From: Sulfitobacter sp. HNIBRBA3233
GTDB taxonomy: Bacteria > Pseudomonadota > Alphaproteobacteria > Rhodobacterales > Rhodobacteraceae
Reading direction: 5' to 3'
DNA: 48,625 nucleotides
Assembly (NCBI RefSeq): GCF_040149665.1
Contig: NZ_JBEFLP010000008.1
Location: forward strand, 1-48,625
Part shown: piece by piece, positions 24,592 to 33,107 of the stretch
How the letters are laid out: the number at the start of each line of letters is the position of its first letter
How positions within the stretch are numbered: the first letter of the stretch is position 1
Position numbers and translations under genes: made by a program
The notes under the pieces: model-generated
Told to the model about the DNA's origin: nothing
Databases searched by the model: none
The model's input: only the letters and a program-made list of their open reading frames with translations

Positions 24592-25620
24592 ATGACCGAC
24601 ACCCAAACTCTCGATGAAGCGGCGGTGGCCGACTATCTCAAGCAGAATCTGCCCGGCTTCGAGGGGCCGATGGAGGTCAGGAAATTTCAGGGCGGCCAGT
24701 CCAACCCGACCTTTCTGCTGAAGACCCCCGCGCATGACTACGTCCTGCGCCGCAAGCCCCCCGGAACGCTGTTGAAATCCGCCCACGCGGTGGACCGCGA
24801 ATTCCGCGTGCAAAGCGCCTTGCAGGGCAGCGACGTGCCGGTGGCGAAGATGCATCTGCTCTGTGAGGACGACGATGTAATCGGGTCGATGTTCTATATC
24901 ATGGATCACGTGCCGGGCCGGAACTTCAACCTGCCGTCGATGGAGGGTGTCTCTCCGCAGGATCGCGGCCGCATCATCTCGGAGATGAACCGCGTCCTTG
25001 CCGCCCTGCACGAGGTCGATATCGAAGCCCGCGGCCTGAGCGACTATGGCCCCGAGGGCAACTATTACGCGCGCCAGATCGGGCGCTGGACGAAACAGTA
25101 CAAAGCCTCCGAAACCGACAAGATCCCGGCGATGGACGAGCTGATGGCGCGTCTGGCCGAAGAAACACCCCAGGAGGATGGCCAGCGCACGCTGGTGCAT
25201 GGTGACTACCGCCTCGACAACATGATCTTCGACGCCGAAACCACCGATTGCCGCGCCGTTCTCGACTGGGAGCTTTCGACGATCGGCCACCCCTACGCGG
25301 ATCTGGCCGCCGTCATCATGCAATGGCAGATGCCCGCGGGCACCGAGGGGCGCGGGATGGCGGGGCTCGACCGCAAGGCGCTCGGGCTTCCCTCGGACGA
25401 GGAGTTCATCGCGCAATACTGCAAGCGGCGCGGGATCGACGGGATCGACAACTTCGGTTTCTACCTCGGATTCACGTTCTTCCGCATGGCGGGGATCATC
25501 CAAGGCGTTCTGAAACGTGCGCTTGACGGCAACGCCTCCAACCCGGAGCGGGCGATGAAAGTCGGGCAATACGTGCCGGTCTTCGCCCAGCACGGGCTGG
25601 ATGCACTGAAGCAAGGATAG
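24592..25620 (+). CDS. APH-family phosphotransferase (ACAD10/11 kinase-domain or LvaA-like)
   Basis: This 342-residue kinase-fold protein has the catalytic loop HGDYRLDN (203-210) and the Mg-binding DWE (225-227). The sequence style (NPTFLLKT, YVLRRKPPGTLLKSAHAVDREF) is that of the N-terminal kinase domain of ACAD10/ACAD11 and of LvaA, which phosphorylate the 4-hydroxyl of 4-hydroxyacyl-CoA, rather than antibiotic kinases. The partner dehydrogenase is encoded separately at 38029-39336. It sits 9 nt after a histidine phosphatase gene and 3 nt before the IclR gene, at the end of the operon. The assignment to 4-hydroxyacyl-CoA metabolism is inference from family and context. Confidence 0.85.
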   Translation: MTDTQTLDEAAVADYLKQNLPGFEGPMEVRKFQGGQSNPTFLLKTPAHDYVLRRKPPGTLLKSAHAVDREFRVQSALQGSDVPVAKMHLLCEDDDVIGSMFYIMDHVPGRNFNLPSMEGVSPQDRGRIISEMNRVLAALHEVDIEARGLSDYGPEGNYYARQIGRWTKQYKASETDKIPAMDELMARLAEETPQEDGQRTLVHGDYRLDNMIFDAETTDCRAVLDWELSTIGHPYADLAAVIMQWQMPAGTEGRGMAGLDRKALGLPSDEEFIAQYCKRRGIDGIDNFGFYLGFTFFRMAGIIQGVLKRALDGNASNPERAMKVGQYVPVFAQHGLDALKQG

Positions 25621-25623
25621 GTT

Positions 25624-26415
25624 ATGGATCACTTCGACCCGGAACTCGAAGGCAAGGATCGGAATTTCGTCACCGCGCTCGCGCGCGGGCTCGAAATCCT
25701 CAGATGTTTCCGCGGGACCGAAGTGACCCTGACCAACAGCGATTTCGCCGAACGCACCGGCATGCCGAAGGCGACGATCTCGAGGCTGACGCATACGCTC
25801 TGCGCGCTGGACTACCTCGTCGCGGACAGCCGTGTGGGCACATACAGGCTCAGCACCGGTGTGCTGCAACTGGGCTTTGCCGCGCTGACGGCGATGGATC
25901 TGGGCGAGAGGGTCGCACCCGAAATGCGCAGCCTGCGCGACGACGGGCCGAACCCTTTCATCACGGTGGCCCTGGGCGAGCAGCACCGCGACGAAGTTGT
26001 CTATATCGCGACCGAAACCTCTGGCGAGGATGTGTCGCTGGTGATCCGTGTCGGATCGCGCCTGCCGCTCTTTCACTCGGCCATGGGCAAGGCGGTGCTG
26101 GTCGGGATGAATGACGCCCAACGCGGCCGCGCGCTGGATTTCGTCGCAGAGCACACTCCGGAAAAAGCGAAGGATGCGGAACTCCAGATGAACGAGGCGA
26201 TTGCCGAGTTTGCGGAAAAGGGATTCTGCACCGGCTACGGAAACTGGCGACCGGACGTGAACGGCATCGCGGTACCTGTCCACCAGCTTCAGGGGGATCG
26301 CGTGTTCGGCCTGAACGTCGGCGGCCCGGCCTACCGCGTGAAACCCAAGCAGCTGGAAAGCGTCTACGCGGAGCGGCTGATCACGGCCGCGCGCCGGCTG
26401 AGTCTCAGGCCCTGA
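25624..26415 (+). CDS. IclR family transcriptional regulator
   Basis: This 263-residue regulator has an N-terminal winged helix (LARGLEILRCF, then NSDFAERTGMPKATISRLTHTL) and a C-terminal IclR effector domain (GSRLPLFHSAMGKAVL, then NGIAVPVHQLQGDRVFGLNVGG). It ends the rightward catabolic operon and directly precedes the ABC transporter operon. Two matching palindromes, at 17369 and 26468, stand before the two operons, so it is the likeliest regulator of both. The ligand is unknown; IclR proteins typically sense an aromatic or carboxylate substrate. Confidence 0.92.
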   Translation: MDHFDPELEGKDRNFVTALARGLEILRCFRGTEVTLTNSDFAERTGMPKATISRLTHTLCALDYLVADSRVGTYRLSTGVLQLGFAALTAMDLGERVAPEMRSLRDDGPNPFITVALGEQHRDEVVYIATETSGEDVSLVIRVGSRLPLFHSAMGKAVLVGMNDAQRGRALDFVAEHTPEKAKDAELQMNEAIAEFAEKGFCTGYGNWRPDVNGIAVPVHQLQGDRVFGLNVGGPAYRVKPKQLESVYAERLITAARRLSLRP

Positions 26416-26837
26416 GCCCGATCCGGATTCGCGGCGTGGCGCGCCCGGACCATCGAACGGGCAGATGTTCCGCATAGCGGAATAAGTATACCACGGCTCT
26501 GGCTGATGGGCGGAGCGGGGGACGTATTTCGCCCCTCCCTCAGGTAGAAAATACAAGAAATTTACAAGCAGGCATGTCGATTGTTGCGCCGCAGCGTGAT
26601 TATTTTTCAGAATCTTGTTATTTATAAAAATCAGTAGGTTAAAGGGCGTAGGATCGCGGTTTCGGGGGCTGAAACCGTGCCGCGCGGGGGCCTTCCCTAG
26701 GGTCAATTTGAAAAAATCAAGGGTTCAACCCTCTCCACATGCCTTGACTTACCACGGGGGTATGCAACTCTCTGCCACGAGGCCCAAAAAATTTAAAAAA
26801 CCCGCTTCTAGCGACGGGCCCCACTAGGGAGGACTTT
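26416..26837. promoter_or_regulatory. Regulatory region upstream of the ABC transporter operon
   Basis: This 422-nt gap is unusually AT-rich in its middle (about 26555-26645). It contains the palindrome at 26468-26482, a hairpin with CGGTTTC (26657-26663) and GAAACCG (26671-26677) arms, an odd palindrome AGGGTTCAACCCT at 26720-26732, and a TTGACT at 26744-26749 for which I could not find a well-spaced -10 box. No gene is seen. It probably carries the strong promoter for the binding-protein gene and a long leader. Confidence 0.5.
26468..26482. promoter_or_regulatory. Candidate IclR operator, site B
   Basis: TTCCGCATAGCGGAA is a perfect 6-bp-arm palindrome 52 nt after the iclR stop and about 355 nt before the binding-protein start. 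It matches site A at 17369-17383 apart from the centre and one arm base, supporting a shared regulator. Confidence 0.55.
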
Positions 26838-28082
26838 ATGAAGAAGATTACCAAAATCGGTGCGGTTTCCGCGCTGTCGCTCATGATCGGCGCCACCGCC
26901 GCATTCGCCGAAGACATCAAGATCGCGTTCATCGATCCGCTGTCCGGCCCCTTTGCAAGCACCGGCACCAACGGTCTGCACCAGTTTGAATTCGCTGCCG
27001 AATACATGGTCAACGACAAGGGCGGTCTGCTCGATGGTCAGATGATGGAAGTCGTCGGTTTCGACAACAAGATCAGCCCGAAAGAATCGCTGATCCAGCT
27101 TCAGGTCGCGATCGACCAGGGCATCCGCTACATCGTGCAGGGTAACTCCTCGGGCGTGGCGAACGCACTGACCGAAGCCATCGACAAGCACAACCGCCGC
27201 AACCCCGACAGCCGCGTTCTGTTCCTGAACTACGCCGCCGTCGATCCGGCACTGACCAACGACAAGTGCAACTTCTGGCACTTCCGCTTCGATGCCAACG
27301 CAGACATCAAGATGGACGCGCTGACCGACGTGATCGCCGAGCAGCAGGACATCAAGAAGGTCTATATCATCGGGCAGGACTATTCGTTCGGGAAGGCTGT
27401 TTCGGATGCCGCAAATTCGATGCTGGGCGAAAAGCGCCCCGACATCGAGATCGTCGGCGACGAACTGCACCCCATCGGCAAGGTGAAGGATTTCACACCC
27501 TACGCCCGCAAGGTCGTATCCTCGGGTGCGGATGCCGTCATCACCGGCAACTGGGGCGCGGACATGCTGGGCCTCGGCAAGTCGATCATCGAGAATGGCT
27601 TTGAAGGGCCGATCTATACCTATTACGCGGCGGGCTCCGGTATCACGGCGGCCTTCGGCGAAAGCGGCAAGGATCGTATCCGCCTGATTTCTCAGGGCAG
27701 CATCAACCCCATCGGGTCGGAAGAAGCGCGTGAGCTCTATAACGCCTTCGAAGCGAAGTATCCCGACGGCAACATCGACCAGAGCCGGATCTTCAACGTG
27801 ATCGGCATGCTGTCCAAGGCCATCGAGGAAGCGGGCACGGCGGATGACGTCGTTGCGGTCGCGAGCGCGCTGGAAGGGATGGAGTACGACAGCATGTGGG
27901 GCGGCAAACTGTTCATGCGCCCACAGGATCACCAGCTGATCCAGGACATGCACGTTGGCGTTCATACCGACGAAAACCTGGATTTCGACTACGACCAGTC
28001 CGGTTTCGGCATCGTGAACGAATCCACGGTCGAGATGGCGTCCATGGATGCACCGACAACATGCGAAATGAAGCGCCCCTGA
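26838..28082 (+). CDS. Branched-chain amino acid-type ABC transporter substrate-binding protein
   Basis: This 414-residue periplasmic receptor has a Sec signal peptide (residues 1-24, cleaved after AFA) and the type I periplasmic binding fold. It opens with IKIAFIDPLSGPFASTGTNGLHQFE, the classic LivJ/LivK-like start. It has a strong GGAGG site. The cognate permeases and ATPases follow, after an intrinsic terminator at 28099-28131 that should lower their expression relative to the receptor. The long family is substrate-diverse (amino acids, urea, aromatic and short organic acids). The acyl-CoA genes on both sides suggest an organic acid or its ester, but nothing in the sequence fixes it. Confidence 0.93.
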   Translation: MKKITKIGAVSALSLMIGATAAFAEDIKIAFIDPLSGPFASTGTNGLHQFEFAAEYMVNDKGGLLDGQMMEVVGFDNKISPKESLIQLQVAIDQGIRYIVQGNSSGVANALTEAIDKHNRRNPDSRVLFLNYAAVDPALTNDKCNFWHFRFDANADIKMDALTDVIAEQQDIKKVYIIGQDYSFGKAVSDAANSMLGEKRPDIEIVGDELHPIGKVKDFTPYARKVVSSGADAVITGNWGADMLGLGKSIIENGFEGPIYTYYAAGSGITAAFGESGKDRIRLISQGSINPIGSEEARELYNAFEAKYPDGNIDQSRIFNVIGMLSKAIEEAGTADDVVAVASALEGMEYDSMWGGKLFMRPQDHQLIQDMHVGVHTDENLDFDYDQSGFGIVNESTVEMASMDAPTTCEMKRP

Positions 28083-28098
28083 TCGGGCACTGACTTCG

Positions 28099-28131
28099 CG
28101 CCCGCCCCCGAATGCCGGGGGCGGGCGTTTT
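28099..28131 (+). terminator. Intrinsic terminator/attenuator after the binding-protein gene
   Basis: A perfect 12-bp GC-rich stem (28099-28110 with 28116-28127) with a 5-nt AATGC loop is followed by TTTT. It lies between the substrate-binding protein and the first permease gene. Partial read-through would give a high receptor-to-permease ratio. Confidence 0.85.
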
Positions 28132-28167
28132 CATCTCTTGCTTCACCTTTGATCCCGGAGGGGCCTC

Positions 28168-29124
28168 ATGGACCTCATTCTCGTCAATCTGATCGACGGG
28201 CTGGTGACCGGACTCTTGCTCTTCATGCTGTCCGCCGGCCTGACCCTCATCTTCTCGATGATGGGCGTTCTCAACTTCGCGCATGCGAGTTTCTACATGC
28301 TCGGCGCGTATTTCGCCTACCAGATCAGCCTCGCGCTGGGGTTCTGGATGGGCCTGCTCATCGCGCCGCTGATCGTCGGGGTGCTGGGGGCGGGTGTCGA
28401 ACGCTACGGCCTGCGCCGCGTCCACCAATACGGCCACGTGCCGGAACTCATCTTTACCTTCGGGCTGGCCCTGTTGATCGAGGAACTGGTGCAATTCATC
28501 TGGGGCAAGAACCAGATGCCCTACGATGTGCCTGATATTCTGAACTTCACGGCTTTCGCGATCTCGGGGAATTCGATCCCCGCCTACAAGATCTTCATGA
28601 TCTTCATCTCGGTGGGCATCTTCATCGGTCTGCTGCTGATCCTGACGCGCACCCGCGTCGGTATGATCATCCAGGCCGCGCTGAGCTATCCGCGCACGGT
28701 AGAGGCACTGGGCCATAACGTGCCGCTGATCTTCATGGGCGTCTTCGGGGTGGGCACGGCCCTTGCCGGTGTCGCCGGGGTGATCGCGGGGCCGGTGCTG
28801 GGCACCTTCCCGGGCATGGCCTTCGTGCTGGGATCCATCGTCTTCGTGACCATCGTGATCGGCGGTCTCGGGTCGCTCTGGGGGGCGCTGGTGGCGTCGC
28901 TTCTGATCGGCTGGATCACGACCTTCGCGAAATCCTACAACGTCGAGATGGAAACGATCCTGAATACGATCGGCCTCAGCACACCGGAAAACCTGGACGA
29001 GAATATCTTCAGGGATTTCTGGGCACTGACCAGCCCGCAGATTGCGGACATCATTCCCTACATCCTGATGGTGCTGATCCTTATCTTCCGCCCTCAGGGC
29101 CTTTTCGGAAAGCGTGACTCATGA
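28168..29124 (+). CDS. livH: Branched-chain-type ABC transporter permease LivH
   Basis: This 318-residue inner-membrane permease has about eight hydrophobic helices. LSAGLTLIFSMMGVLNFAHASFYMLGAYF is the hallmark first half of LivH, and VFVTIVIGGLGSLWGALVASLLIG is the conserved coupling region near the C-terminus. A GGAGGGG site precedes the start. The gene overlaps livM by ATGA. With LivM it forms the translocation channel of this importer. Confidence 0.93.
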   Translation: MDLILVNLIDGLVTGLLLFMLSAGLTLIFSMMGVLNFAHASFYMLGAYFAYQISLALGFWMGLLIAPLIVGVLGAGVERYGLRRVHQYGHVPELIFTFGLALLIEELVQFIWGKNQMPYDVPDILNFTAFAISGNSIPAYKIFMIFISVGIFIGLLLILTRTRVGMIIQAALSYPRTVEALGHNVPLIFMGVFGVGTALAGVAGVIAGPVLGTFPGMAFVLGSIVFVTIVIGGLGSLWGALVASLLIGWITTFAKSYNVEMETILNTIGLSTPENLDENIFRDFWALTSPQIADIIPYILMVLILIFRPQGLFGKRDS

Positions 29125-30452
29125 GCGATCCATATCAAGATACCAAGGGCGCCGAGCCCAAGAAGCAGATCACCACACGTCAGGTTCCTGCCTCGGAGCG
29201 GATGGGCGCGGGATCCTTCATCATGACCATTGCGCCATGGGTTGTGGCCTCTGCGATCCTGATGTTCCTGCCGGTGGTGTTCACGAACAATTCCGCGCTG
29301 ACGATCATGAACCAGATGTCGATCACGATCATCTTCGCGCTGGCCTACAACATGCTGTTGGGGCAGGGCGGGATGCTGTCGTTCGGACATGCGGTCTATG
29401 CGGGTGTGGGCGGCTTTGCCTGTATGCACATTATGAACATGTCCGATTTCTTCGCCAGCTTCCCACTGCCGCTATTGCCGATCTTCGGCGGGCTGTTCGG
29501 CATGGGCCTCGCGATGATCGTCGGCGCCTTCTCTACCCGGTCGGCGGGCACAGTGTTCGCGATGATCTCGCTCGGTGTAGGCGAACTCATCGCCGCCTGT
29601 TCGGTCATCATCGTTGCCTTCTTCGGCGGCGAGGAAGGCGTCTCGGGCAACCGGACCTACGCGCAGCCATTCTTCGGCGTAGAGTTCCTGCAACAGATCG
29701 AGGTCTATTACCTGACAGCGGCCTGGGTCATCATCTCGGCGGTACTGATGTATCTGTGGAGCCGCACACCCGTCGGCCGGATGGCCAACGCCGTGCGCGA
29801 CAACCCCGAACGGGCCGAGTTCCTGGGCTATTCCGCGCGCTGGGTCCGGTTCTACAGCTTCGTCGCCTCGGGCTTCTTTGCCGGTGTGTCCGGTGCTCTT
29901 TTCGCGATCAACTACGAGATCCTGACCGAGGAAAACCTCAACACCACCTCTTCGGGGATCATCCTGCTGGTGACATTTCTGGGCGGTGTCGGCTTCTTCT
30001 TCGGGCCGATCATCGGGGCCGTGGCCTTCACGCTGCTGCAAACCGTTCTCAGCCTTCAAACCGAACTTTGGGCCTTCTACGCCGGTGTTCTGTTCGTGGC
30101 GACGGTGATGTTCTTCCCCGGGGGTCTGGCGGGGCTCATCATGATGCATGTGCCCGCGTTCAAGCTGGGAAAGGCGCGATTACTGATCGTTCCCTATCTC
30201 AAGACATTCGTGCCGGGACTGATCGGCGTGTTCGGTCTGGCTGCGCTGGTGGAAATGACATTCCATGTCCGCCATTCGGCACAGGGTGACAACGACATCA
30301 CGGTCTATTGGACCACATTCGACACCCATTCGGCGCTGCCCTGGATCCTGTTCGGTGCGATGGCACTGATCGGTCTGGGTCTCGTGCGGGCAACCGCAGG
30401 ATCGCTGCGCGAAGCGTGGAATTCGGCCAACACAGCAGGAGGTGCAGCATGA
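29121..30452 (+). CDS. livM: Branched-chain-type ABC transporter permease LivM, extended
   Basis: This 443-residue permease partner of LivH has ALAYNMLLGQGGMLSFGHAVY and the LVTFLGGVGFFFGPIIGAV coupling segment. Compared with a LivM core of about 320 residues, it carries a polar N-terminal extension of about 35 residues and a C-terminal extension of about 70 residues with an apparent extra-cytoplasmic loop and one more hydrophobic segment. It overlaps both neighbours by ATGA. The extension may be specific to this transporter subfamily; its role is unknown. Confidence 0.92.
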   Translation: MSDPYQDTKGAEPKKQITTRQVPASERMGAGSFIMTIAPWVVASAILMFLPVVFTNNSALTIMNQMSITIIFALAYNMLLGQGGMLSFGHAVYAGVGGFACMHIMNMSDFFASFPLPLLPIFGGLFGMGLAMIVGAFSTRSAGTVFAMISLGVGELIAACSVIIVAFFGGEEGVSGNRTYAQPFFGVEFLQQIEVYYLTAAWVIISAVLMYLWSRTPVGRMANAVRDNPERAEFLGYSARWVRFYSFVASGFFAGVSGALFAINYEILTEENLNTTSSGIILLVTFLGGVGFFFGPIIGAVAFTLLQTVLSLQTELWAFYAGVLFVATVMFFPGGLAGLIMMHVPAFKLGKARLLIVPYLKTFVPGLIGVFGLAALVEMTFHVRHSAQGDNDITVYWTTFDTHSALPWILFGAMALIGLGLVRATAGSLREAWNSANTAGGAA

Positions 30453-31210
30453 GCACGCCAGCCCTCGAACTCAAAGGTCTGAAAAAGAGCTTTGGCAAGG
30501 CCGAGATCATTCGCGGCATCGACCTGACGATCGGCAAGTCCGAGCGTCACGCGATCATCGGGCCGAACGGCGCGGGGAAATCCACGCTGTTCAACCTGAT
30601 CACCGCCCGCTTCCCGCCGACATCGGGTACGGTAAAGCTGCACGGTGAGGATCTGACCGGGTTGCAGCCCTTCCAGATCAACCGCAAGGGCCTGAGCCGG
30701 TCCTTCCAGATCACCAACATCTTTCCGAAGATGACGGTTTTCGAAAACGTCCGCTGCGCGCTGTTGTGGGCGCAGGGGTACAAGTACAGCTTCTGGAATT
30801 TGGTCAGTCGCAGCCGCGAGTTGACCGAAGGCGCCGAAGCGATCCTCGAGCAGATCAACCTGACGGAACGCGCCCAGCTGCCCGCGGGCACGCTCAGCTA
30901 CGCCGAGCAGCGCGCGCTGGAAATCGGGATCACCATCGCGGGCGGGGCCAATGTCATCATGCTGGACGAACCCACCGCGGGGATGTCCAACACCGAAACC
31001 GACTATATCATGGACCTGATCCTGAAGGTCACCGAAGGCAAGACCCTGATCATGGTGGAACATGACATGGGTGTGGTGTTCGGTCTGGCCGACCGGATCA
31101 GCGTTCTGGTCTACGGAGAGATCATCGCGACCGACACGCCAGAGCGCGTGCGCGCCGATCCGAAAGTTCAGGAAGCCTATCTGGGCGCTGCATTGGAGGC
31201 AGAACATTGA
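30449..31210 (+). CDS. livG: Branched-chain-type ABC transporter ATP-binding protein LivG
   Basis: This 253-residue ABC ATPase has an intact Walker A GPNGAGKST (38-46), the signature LSYAEQR (149-155, with Ala where Gly is commonest) and Walker B VIMLDEPTAGMS, followed by the switch histidine in MVEHDM. The start at 30449 is set by the ATGA overlap with livM; the longer upstream frame is not conserved. It pairs with the LivF-like ATPase encoded next to it, and its normal Walker A contrasts with that partner. Confidence 0.93.
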   Translation: MSTPALELKGLKKSFGKAEIIRGIDLTIGKSERHAIIGPNGAGKSTLFNLITARFPPTSGTVKLHGEDLTGLQPFQINRKGLSRSFQITNIFPKMTVFENVRCALLWAQGYKYSFWNLVSRSRELTEGAEAILEQINLTERAQLPAGTLSYAEQRALEIGITIAGGANVIMLDEPTAGMSNTETDYIMDLILKVTEGKTLIMVEHDMGVVFGLADRISVLVYGEIIATDTPERVRADPKVQEAYLGAALEAEH

Positions 31211-31908
31211 TCGAAGTTCAGGACATGCACGCCTATTACGGCAAATCACACATCCTTCAGGGTGTGACGATGAACGTGAAGGAGGGCGAGATCGTCGCCC
31301 TTCTGGGCCGCAATGGCGTTGGCCGCTCGACCACCTGCAAGGCCATCATGGGCGAGGTGGAGCCGCAGGGCTCGGTCAAGTTCAAGGGCCAGGAGATCGC
31401 GGGCAAGAAAGCCTATGAAGTTGCCAACATGGGCATCGGATACGTGCCAGAGAACCGCGATATCTTTCCCGGTCTCACCACGCGCCAGAACCTGACGCTG
31501 GGCCTGAAGCCCGGCCAGAAGGACGGCGCGGGCCGCTGGTCGATGCAGATGATGTTCGACATGTTCGAGAACCTCGACCGCCGCGCGGATGTCGAGGCAT
31601 CGGTTCTGTCGGGCGGTGAACAGCAGATGCTGACCATGTGCCGGACGCTGATGGGCGACCCCGATTTCGTCATGATCGACGAGCCGACCGAAGGTCTGTC
31701 GCCGCAGATGGTGCAGAAGGTGGCCGAAGTTCTCAAGGCGATTGCCGAAAAGGGGATCTCGACCCTTTTGGTGGAACAGAAGCTGTCGATCGCGATGGAC
31801 ATCGCCGACCGTGTCTATGTGATGGGCCACGGGAAGATGGTGTTCGAAGGCACTCCCGCCGAGCTGAAGGCCCGCGACGATGTGCGCAAGGAGTGGCTGG
31901 AAGTCTGA
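31207..31908 (+). CDS. livF: Branched-chain-type ABC transporter ATP-binding protein LivF with altered Walker A
   Basis: This 233-residue ABC ATPase starts at a TTG (31207) overlapping the livG stop; the ATG at 31225 is the alternative. The P-loop reads GRNGVGRSTT (34-43), with Arg40 in place of the invariant Walker A lysine. The signature LSGGEQQ, Walker B FVMIDEPTEGLSP and the downstream LLVEQ are otherwise normal, though the switch position is Gln as usual in LivF. One nucleotide site of the LivG-LivF dimer may thus be weakened or non-hydrolytic, as in other asymmetric ABC ATPases. The next gene starts in its stop codon (TGATG). Confidence 0.9.
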   Translation: MIEVQDMHAYYGKSHILQGVTMNVKEGEIVALLGRNGVGRSTTCKAIMGEVEPQGSVKFKGQEIAGKKAYEVANMGIGYVPENRDIFPGLTTRQNLTLGLKPGQKDGAGRWSMQMMFDMFENLDRRADVEASVLSGGEQQMLTMCRTLMGDPDFVMIDEPTEGLSPQMVQKVAEVLKAIAEKGISTLLVEQKLSIAMDIADRVYVMGHGKMVFEGTPAELKARDDVRKEWLEV

Positions 31909-33107
31909 TGTTCGATACCGACCGGCTGGACCGCATCGCCACATGGATGCAGGGCTATATCGACGCGCGCCGCTTTGCGGGCGCTTCGGTTCTGATTTCG
32001 CAGGGCGGAAAGGAAGTCTATTACCATCAGACCGGCCTGCGCGATGTCGCGGGCCAGACACCGTTTGAACGCGACACGGTGGCGCGCATCTATTCGATGA
32101 CAAAACCGGTCACGTCGCTCGCGATCATGCAACTGGCCGAACGGGGGCTGTTTCACCTCGACGCGCCGGTGTCGGATTTCATTCCGTCCTTTGCCGAGAT
32201 GCGCGCGCTGGTGCCCGGTGCCACCTCGATCGATCAGACAGCCCCCTGTGCCACACCCACGCTGCACCAGTTGCTGACCCATACCTCCGGCCTGACCTAT
32301 GCGTTCAACCCCGGCCTCGTCGGAGCAGCGATGGCCGAAGCCAAGGTCGAATTCCGCGCAAATCAGGGATCGCTGGCCGAGATGTGCGACCGCGCCGCTG
32401 CCTTGCCGCTGGCCTTCGCGCCGGGCACACGGTGGGAATATTCCGTTGCCATCGACGTACTGGGGCGCGTGGTCGAGGTCGTCTCCGGCAAGACGCTGGA
32501 GCAGTATTTCATCGACCATATCTTCGATCCTCTCGGTATGGACGAGACGCGGTTTTCCGTGCCCACCGCGGCGCGCGACCGTTTCGCCGCCGCCTATACA
32601 CCGCTGGCGGACGGTGGCTTCACTGTCGGCAAGATCGCGGCCGACGCCGACAGCCTGCGCGAGATCGACGGCACCGACAAAAGCCCGTTTCTGAATGCCT
32701 CGCTGTTCGGCGGCGGTGGCGGTCTGGTGGGGACCATCGACGACTACATGAAATTTTGCGAGGCGCTGCGCACCGGTGGGGCGGGTATCATCGGGCCGAA
32801 AACGCTCGACTTCATGATGCGCAACCATCTGCCCGGCGAGATCGCCAGCATGGGACCGCAAAGCTTTGCCGAACAGCCGATGGAAGGCATGGGCTTTGGC
32901 CTCGGTGGCGCGGTTCTGCTGAACCCCGGGCGCGCCCGCGCCCCCGGCAGCATCGGTGATTTCAGCTGGGGCGGCATGGCCTCGACATTCTTCTGGGTCG
33001 ATCCGGTGCTGGATATTTCCGCGGTGTTCTTCACCCAGCTTATCCCGTCGAGCGCCTATCCCGCCCGTCCGCAGCTGAAAGCGCTCGTGCACGGGGCGCT
33101 GACATGA
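31908..33107 (+). CDS. Serine hydrolase, beta-lactamase/CubicO family
   Basis: This 399-residue serine hydrolase has SMTK at 63-66 (the S-x-x-K nucleophile motif) and YSV at 178-180 (the Y-x-x motif). HQLLTHTSGLTY and FDPLGMDETRF are typical of class C-like esterases such as EstB and related lactonases or transesterases. No signal peptide is seen, so it is probably cytoplasmic. The start at 31908 overlaps the livF stop by one base; the longer frame upstream is the livF region out of frame. Within a transporter-CoA ligase operon it likely hydrolyses an imported ester, lactone or oligoester. Confidence 0.88.
   Translation: MFDTDRLDRIATWMQGYIDARRFAGASVLISQGGKEVYYHQTGLRDVAGQTPFERDTVARIYSMTKPVTSLAIMQLAERGLFHLDAPVSDFIPSFAEMRALVPGATSIDQTAPCATPTLHQLLTHTSGLTYAFNPGLVGAAMAEAKVEFRANQGSLAEMCDRAAALPLAFAPGTRWEYSVAIDVLGRVVEVVSGKTLEQYFIDHIFDPLGMDETRFSVPTAARDRFAAAYTPLADGGFTVGKIAADADSLREIDGTDKSPFLNASLFGGGGGLVGTIDDYMKFCEALRTGGAGIIGPKTLDFMMRNHLPGEIASMGPQSFAEQPMEGMGFGLGGAVLLNPGRARAPGSIGDFSWGGMASTFFWVDPVLDISAVFFTQLIPSSAYPARPQLKALVHGALT

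Noticed and set aside
24592..25620. Aminoglycoside resistance kinase
   Set aside because: The fold is shared, but the sequence style and the acyl-CoA setting match ACAD10/11 and LvaA kinase domains rather than antibiotic phosphotransferases.
22564..26706. Open frame of 1380 codons on the minus strand opposite the thiolase-to-IclR genes
   Set aside because: It is an antisense shadow: in GC-rich DNA the strand opposite well-coded genes often stays open. It spans six genes with clear motifs, has no recognisable domains and is rich in His, Gly and Arg.
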